A stretch of DNA of 64,000 nucleotides from assembly GCF_004118975.1 (NCBI RefSeq), contig NZ_CP035376.1, positions 1,798,001-1,862,000 on the forward strand, in the 5' to 3' direction. Source of the DNA: Luteimonas sp. YGD11-2. GTDB taxonomy: Bacteria > Pseudomonadota > Gammaproteobacteria > Xanthomonadales > Xanthomonadaceae. Below, in pieces: positions 59,797-64,000 of the stretch. The notes under the pieces were generated by a model. That model was not told the DNA's origin and made no database searches. It saw only the letters and a program-made list of their open reading frames with translations. Positions within the stretch are counted from its first letter, which is position 1. Every line of letters starts with the position of its first letter. The position numbers and the translations under genes are program-made.

Positions 59797-61059
59797 TTGG
59801 ACGTTTACGGGTTTCCGCTTGCCGCATGGCTGTTCAACTTCGCGTTCTTCTACCCGATCGTCATGGCCTTTTTCTGGATGACCGGCGGCATCTACTACTA
59901 CCTGCGCCGCGAGCGTGGCACCCCACTGCCGGATGCACCGCCCCCACTGCCGGACACGCCGTTCGCTTCGATCCTGGTGCCCTGCCACAACGAGCAGGAC
60001 CACATCGTGGCCACGATCACCGCGCTGTCGGCGCAGGAGTACCCGGACTTCGAAATCATCGCGGTCAATGACGGCAGCAGCGACCGCACCCCGGAGCTGC
60101 TCGATGCAATGGTCGCCGACCATCCGCGCCTGCGCGTGGTACACCTGGCCGCAAACCAGGGCAAGGCGAACGCGCTGCGCATCGGGACGCTGGCGGCGAC
60201 CTCGGAGTACCTGGTGTGCATCGATGCCGATGCCGCGCTCGATCGGCACGCGGTGCGCTGGCTGGTCGGCCACCTGATCGACGGGCCACGCGTGGGGGCG
60301 GTCACCGGCAACCCTCGCATCCGCAACCGCACCACCCTGCTAGGCCGCATGCAGATCGGCGAGTTCTCCGCGATCATCGGCCTGATCAAGCGCGCGCAAC
60401 GCACCTACGGTCGTCTGTTCACCATCTCCGGCGTGATCTGCGCGTTCCGGCGCACGGCACTGCACGACGTCGGCTACTGGAGCGACCGCATGGTGACCGA
60501 GGACATCGACATCTCCTGGCGGCTGCAGCTGGCCGGCTGGGACATCCGCTACGAACCCAACGCGCTGTGCTGGATCCTGATGCCCGAGACGCTGCGCGGG
60601 CTGTGGTCGCAACGGATGCGCTGGGCCAGCGGAGGCGTCGAGGTGCTGCTGCGCCACGGCCGCGACGTGCTGTCGTGGCGCCGGCGGCGGATGTGGGGCG
60701 TGCTTGCCGAATACGCGCTCAGCCTCACCTGGGCCTACGTGATGCTGACCATCATCCTGCTCTGGGTGCTCGGCCTGTTGCTGCCGTTGCCGGCCCCGTT
60801 GCAGGTCGAAACCATCCTGCCGCGCTGGCACGGGGTGGTGCTTGCCTCGGTGTGCATGCTGCAGTTCGCCACCAGCCTGGTGATCGAGCGCCGGTACGAA
60901 CGCGGCCTGGCGCGGCACTTCTACTGGATCATCTGGTACCCGATGGCCTTCTGGGCGATCGGCATGGTGACCGCGGCGATCGCCTTCCCGCGCACCCTGC
61001 TCGGCCGCCGTGACCGGCGCGCGTTGTGGACCAGCCCGGATCGTGGAGCACGCGCATGA
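59797..61059 (+). CDS. pgaC: PgaC: PNAG synthase, family 2 glycosyltransferase
   Basis: 420 residues, inner-membrane processive enzyme polymerising UDP-GlcNAc in beta-1,6 linkage. Two N-terminal transmembrane segments (about 10-35), the GT2 domain with ILVPCHNEQDHIVATI, the DxD-type CIDADAAL (about 143), the catalytic base in MVTEDIDISWRLQLAG (about 234) and the QRMRW product motif (about 271), then C-terminal membrane helices. The start is TTG at 59797, directly after the pgaB stop; E. coli PgaC is of similar length. Active only with PgaD and c-di-GMP in the known system. Confidence 0.95.
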   Translation: MDVYGFPLAAWLFNFAFFYPIVMAFFWMTGGIYYYLRRERGTPLPDAPPPLPDTPFASILVPCHNEQDHIVATITALSAQEYPDFEIIAVNDGSSDRTPELLDAMVADHPRLRVVHLAANQGKANALRIGTLAATSEYLVCIDADAALDRHAVRWLVGHLIDGPRVGAVTGNPRIRNRTTLLGRMQIGEFSAIIGLIKRAQRTYGRLFTISGVICAFRRTALHDVGYWSDRMVTEDIDISWRLQLAGWDIRYEPNALCWILMPETLRGLWSQRMRWASGGVEVLLRHGRDVLSWRRRRMWGVLAEYALSLTWAYVMLTIILLWVLGLLLPLPAPLQVETILPRWHGVVLASVCMLQFATSLVIERRYERGLARHFYWIIWYPMAFWAIGMVTAAIAFPRTLLGRRDRRALWTSPDRGARA

Positions 61060-61496
61060 CACCGCCGATCATCGACCACCGTCATCGCCGCGGGCCCGGC
61101 CGGCGTGCCGCCGGCGGTGCGATGACGGCCGCCGCATGGGCGGTGTACGCGTGGCTGTGGGCGCCGCTGGTGACGATAATCGCCTGGTATGTCGGCATCC
61201 GCACCGCGTGGCTGCAGCTGTACCTGCGCCAGGATGAGGTCGACCTGTTCGTGCTCGCCTCGCTGCCACTGATCGCGCTGGCGTGCGGTACGCTGCTGAT
61301 CGGCTGGGCGGAGTACAACCGGGCCCGCTTCGCAAACGCCGACCGGCGCCGTCGCCGGACGGATGTGGATGACGACAGCGTGCGCTGCGCGCTTGGCGCC
61401 ACGCCGATGCTGGCAACGAAGCTACGCGACGGGCGCATCGTCCACGTGGCGCTTGACGATGACGCGTGCCCCGTGGCCGCGCAACTGGGCAGCTGA
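61056..61496 (+). CDS. pgaD: PgaD: c-di-GMP-responsive partner of PgaC
   Basis: 146 residues with two transmembrane helices (about 28-50, AAAWAVYAWLWAPLVTIIAWYVG, and about 65-90, LFVLASLPLIALACGTLLIGWAEYNR) and a cytosolic Arg-rich tail (ADRRRRRT), as in PgaD. In E. coli, PgaC and PgaD jointly bind c-di-GMP, which stabilises PgaD. Overlaps pgaC by ATGA. It ends 10 bases before the convergent argH. Confidence 0.9.
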   Translation: MTPPIIDHRHRRGPGRRAAGGAMTAAAWAVYAWLWAPLVTIIAWYVGIRTAWLQLYLRQDEVDLFVLASLPLIALACGTLLIGWAEYNRARFANADRRRRRTDVDDDSVRCALGATPMLATKLRDGRIVHVALDDDACPVAAQLGS

Positions 61497-61506
61497 CTCC
61501 GTCGGG

Positions 61507-62799
61507 CTACAGCGCATCCAGCCGCGCACGCAGTTGATCCAGGCGCAGGTCCGCCGCCGCGCCGGGCGACACGCGCGCCGCGAGGCTGGCTTCCGGCGTG
61601 CGTCCCTCCCCGGCCTGCTCCACCGACGCCGCGGCGGCACGGTAGGCATCGCGGAACGGAACGCCGGCGGCGGCCTGCTCCACCGCCACGTCGGTGGCAT
61701 ACATGCCGGCATCCATCGCCGCGCGCATGCCGCCGGGCTTCCATTCGAGGTTGGACAGCAGCGCCGGCAGCAGCTCCAGCGCGGCCAGGCCGCGACCGAA
61801 GCCATGGAAGATCGCGCCCTTGGACGCCTGCAGGTCGCGGTGGTAGCCGGATGGCAGCGACAGCAGCTGTTCGATCTCGGTGTGCGCGGCGGCCACGCTG
61901 GCGTGGGTGGCGCGCATCAGTTCGACGACGTCGGGGTTGCGCTTGTTCGGCATGATGGAGCTGCCGGTGGTGTACTGCGCCGGCAGGGCCACGAAGCCGA
62001 ATTCGGCCGCGGTGAACAGCGACAGGTCCCAGGCAAGGCGGCGCAGGTCGAGGGTGGCCGAGCCGAGAGCTTCCAGGGCGGCCAGTTCGAACTTGCCGCG
62101 CGAGAGCTGCGCGTAGATCGGGCTGACCTGCATGCGTGAGAAGCCGAGCGCGGCGGTGGTGTGCTCGCGGTCCAGCGGCAGGTTCACGCCGTAACCGGCG
62201 GCAGTGCCGAGCGGATTGGCGTCGACCAGCGCCAGCGTGTCGAGCGCACGCCGGGCGTCGTCGATGAACGCCTCCGCCCAGCCGGCCCACCACATCCCCG
62301 CCGACGACACCACCGCACGCTGCAGGTGGGTGTAGCCGGGCAGCGGCAGGTCCTTTTCGGCCTGCGCGCGGTCGAGCGCAATGCGGGCGGTCTGCTGCGA
62401 AAGCGTGGCCACGCGAGCCAGCTTCTCCTTCAGCCACAGGCGCGTGGCGACCAGGACCTGGTCGTTGCGGCTGCGGCCGGTGTGGACCTTCTTGCCGGCA
62501 TCGCCGAGGCGCTCGACCAGCCGCGCCTCGATCGCCGAATGACCATCCTCGTAGCGCGCATCGAGGATGAAATCGCCACTGCCGAAGTCGGCGGCGAGCT
62601 GGTCGAGTTCCGCTTCCAGCCTCTGCAGTTCATCGGCCGAAAGGATGCCGATGCGCTGCAGGCCCTGCGCATGCGCGCGGCTGGCGGCGATATCGTGCAG
62701 GAAGAACTCGCGGTCCAGCAGCACATCGTCGCCGGCGAGGAAGGCCTGGATCTGCGCGTCGACGGCGACGCCGGGTTTCTGCCAGAGGAGGTCGGACAT
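61507..62799 (-). CDS. argH: Argininosuccinate lyase
   Basis: 430 residues, last step of arginine synthesis, splitting argininosuccinate to arginine and fumarate. [32 protein letters not shown], the signature [18 protein letters not shown], then [18 protein letters not shown]. Somewhat shorter than the usual 455-470. Start ATG 62799 (AGGAA upstream). The 41-base gap to argC suggests one operon. Confidence 0.95.
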   Translation of the reverse strand: MSDLLWQKPGVAVDAQIQAFLAGDDVLLDREFFLHDIAASRAHAQGLQRIGILSADELQRLEAELDQLAADFGSGDFILDARYEDGHSAIEARLVERLGDAGKKVHTGRSRNDQVLVATRLWLKEKLARVATLSQQTARIALDRAQAEKDLPLPGYTHLQRAVVSSAGMWWAGWAEAFIDDARRALDTLALVDANPLGTAAGYGVNLPLDREHTTAALGFSRMQVSPIYAQLSRGKFELAALEALGSATLDLRRLAWDLSLFTAAEFGFVALPAQYTTGSSIMPNKRNPDVVELMRATHASVAAAHTEIEQLLSLPSGYHRDLQASKGAIFHGFGRGLAALELLPALLSNLEWKPGGMRAAMDAGMYATDVAVEQAAAGVPFRDAYRAAAASVEQAGEGRTPEASLAARVSPGAAADLRLDQLRARLDAL

Positions 62800-62840
62800 C
62801 GTTGGAGTTCCTGTTGCCGGAGGAGCGGCGCGTGCCGTGC

Positions 62841-63794
62841 CTAGAGCGGAATGCCCGTGGTCTCCGGGAGACCGAAGGCGAGGTTGAGGTTCTGCAGCGC
62901 CTGGGTGGCGGCACCCTTGAGCAGGTTGTCCAGCGTGGCGACCACCACCACGCGACGGCCGTCGTCGCTCGCGGTGAAGCCGCCGATCCGTGCGCCATGG
63001 CGCCCGGCGATGCCGCTCACCCACGGCGCGGCGTCGATGATCTCCACCAGAGGTTCGTCCGCGTACCGGTCGCGGTAACGCGCAGCGAGCGCATCCACCT
63101 CCACCGGAGCCGACAGGTGCGCATTGACGGTCAGTGTGATGCCACGGAAGTGTGCGGCGACATGCGGCATGAATTCCACCGCAGTCGCCAGCTGGCGCGT
63201 CACCTCGCGCTCGTGGATATGCCCGGCCAGCGCATACGGCATCAGGTTGTCGCGCAGCAGCTCGATGTTGTTGCGGTCCGATGGCGTGGTCCCGGCACCG
63301 GAATAACCGGACACGCCGAACGCCTGCACGGGACCGTCCAGCAGGCCCAGCAGCGGCGCGATCGCCAGCTGCATCCCGGTCGCGTAGCAGCCGGGGTTGC
63401 TGATCCGGCGCTGGCCGTCATAACGCCCGCGGGTGAGCTCGGGCAGCCCGTAATACCAGCTGTCGTCGAAGCGGTAGTCGGCCGACAGGTCGACCACCAC
63501 CGTCTGCGGCGCATCGCGGTCGAGCGCGGCGACGAATGGCGCGGCCTTGCCGTTTGGCAGCGCCAGCACCACCGCATCCGCGCCCTGCCCGGGCACGGCC
63601 TCGGCATCGAAGTTGCCGTAGCGCAGCTCACCGGCGTAGCCGGCGACCTGCGCGTCCACGCGCTGGCCGTCGAGTTCGCGCGACGAGACGAAGGCAAGCT
63701 CCAGCGACGGATGGCCGTGGACCAGCCGGATCAGCTCCGCGCCGGTATGGCCGCGTGCGCCGACGATGCCGACGGTACGTACGGATTGGCTCAT
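62841..63794 (-). CDS. argC: N-acetyl-gamma-glutamyl-phosphate reductase
   Basis: 317 residues, NADPH-dependent reduction of N-acetylglutamyl phosphate. Nucleotide motif [25 protein letters not shown], catalytic Cys136 in [14 protein letters not shown], substrate segment [14 protein letters not shown], and [11 protein letters not shown]. Start ATG 63794 with AAGGGAG; longer in-frame sequence upstream is argB shadow. Between argB and argH in a typical Xanthomonadaceae arginine cluster. Confidence 0.96.
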   Translation of the reverse strand: MSQSVRTVGIVGARGHTGAELIRLVHGHPSLELAFVSSRELDGQRVDAQVAGYAGELRYGNFDAEAVPGQGADAVVLALPNGKAAPFVAALDRDAPQTVVVDLSADYRFDDSWYYGLPELTRGRYDGQRRISNPGCYATGMQLAIAPLLGLLDGPVQAFGVSGYSGAGTTPSDRNNIELLRDNLMPYALAGHIHEREVTRQLATAVEFMPHVAAHFRGITLTVNAHLSAPVEVDALAARYRDRYADEPLVEIIDAAPWVSGIAGRHGARIGGFTASDDGRRVVVVATLDNLLKGAATQALQNLNLAFGLPETTGIPL

Positions 63795-63810
63795 GTCGTA
63801 CTCCCTTCGC

Positions 63811-64000
63811 TCAGCCGACGAGGGTCGGCGTGCGCTGCGCGCAATGGTCGACGAAATAGCGGATGTCTTCGAGATCGCCGGTGCCGTACCAGAACACCTT
63901 CCACGCATCCTGCTTGTAGCAGCCGTCGGACTGCGCGTAATAGAAGATATTGATCTGGTTGTCGTGGCGCGAGCGCCAGAACAGCTGCGGCGTCTCCTCG
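63811..64000 (-). CDS. argB: C-terminal end of ArgB (acetylglutamate kinase/synthase type), 5' end outside window
   Basis: 62 residues readable, beginning [19 protein letters not shown] and continuing with [21 protein letters not shown] and [12 protein letters not shown] to TPTLVG-stop. This Trp/Tyr-rich end matches the acetyltransferase-like domain that follows the kinase domain in the bifunctional N-acetylglutamate synthase/kinase of Xanthomonas and relatives (and mitochondrial NAGS). The catalytic kinase part is out of view. It lies 16 bases before argC, same strand, so co-transcribed. Confidence 0.8.
   Translation of the reverse strand, partial: EETPQLFWRSRHDNQINIFYYAQSDGCYKQDAWKVFWYGTGDLEDIRYFVDHCAQRTPTLVG

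Overview
The window is high-GC (about 70%), tightly packed bacterial chromosome. Everything points to the Xanthomonadaceae (a Lysobacter/Luteimonas/Xanthomonas-type gammaproteobacterium). The evidence is a methionine synthase split into two genes behind an ArsR-methyltransferase regulator, the sucA-sucB-lpd block, a complete his operon led by a TrpR-like regulator, an arginine cluster whose ArgB tail looks like the fused kinase/synthase, and many GTGA/ATGA gene overlaps. It is core chromosome. I see no insertion sequence, integrase, phage gene, CRISPR array or plasmid function. The genus assignment is inference from gene content.

Layout. 1-5769: acyl-CoA dehydrogenase (cut by the window edge), then divergent from it a 26-bp palindrome, an ArsR-type regulator fused to a methyltransferase, and metH in two overlapping genes. 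5777-8531: a leftward group of DUF2058, slyX and two FKBP-type prolyl isomerases. 8841-11859: short-chain dehydrogenase, a small ORF and a GH15 glucoamylase/trehalase-like enzyme. 11893-17537: a secreted glutathione peroxidase, then a rightward envelope module with a promoter/operator palindrome, a small exported protein, a YtrA-like GntR repressor, an ABC transporter, a GSGD-repeat exported protein and two DUF2884-like proteins. 17583-23280: fumC (leftward), purB, a glyoxalase-fold protein, a ribosomal oxygenase and a GNAT protein. 23462-29134: sucA, sucB, a REP-like element, lpd. 29253-37451: LOG-type hydrolase, YhdH-like reductase, a PilH-like receiver, heat-shock genes cbpA and hsp20, a peroxiredoxin, a Gln-rich micro-protein, a spermidine-synthase-like protein, a MASE2 diguanylate cyclase, a UbiH-family hydroxylase and an S4-domain protein. 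37538-40646: a translationally coupled trio (N-formylglutamate amidohydrolase-like, DUF1704 metallopeptidase-like, ATP-grasp ligase).

41034-48651 (leftward): yecD-hisG-hisD-hisC-hisB-hisH-hisA-hisF-hisIE, almost every junction overlapping, with a 26-bp palindrome at its head. Then a periplasmic thioredoxin-like protein (rightward), a small membrane protein with an unusually long histidine-ammonia-lyase-like enzyme, hisS (leftward), and tRNA-Pro(CGG) with its own promoter and a strong terminator. 54077-61496: a diguanylate cyclase divergent from pgaABCD, which makes and exports poly-beta-1,6-N-acetylglucosamine; the cyclase plausibly supplies the c-di-GMP that activates PgaC/PgaD. 61507-64000 (leftward): argH, argC and the C-terminal end of argB.

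The most promising leads are the amidohydrolase/DUF1704/ATP-grasp trio, the two palindromic operators at the heads of the metH and his operons, the YtrA-controlled envelope module with a small exported protein as its first product, the enlarged ammonia-lyase and the Gln-rich 41-residue protein.
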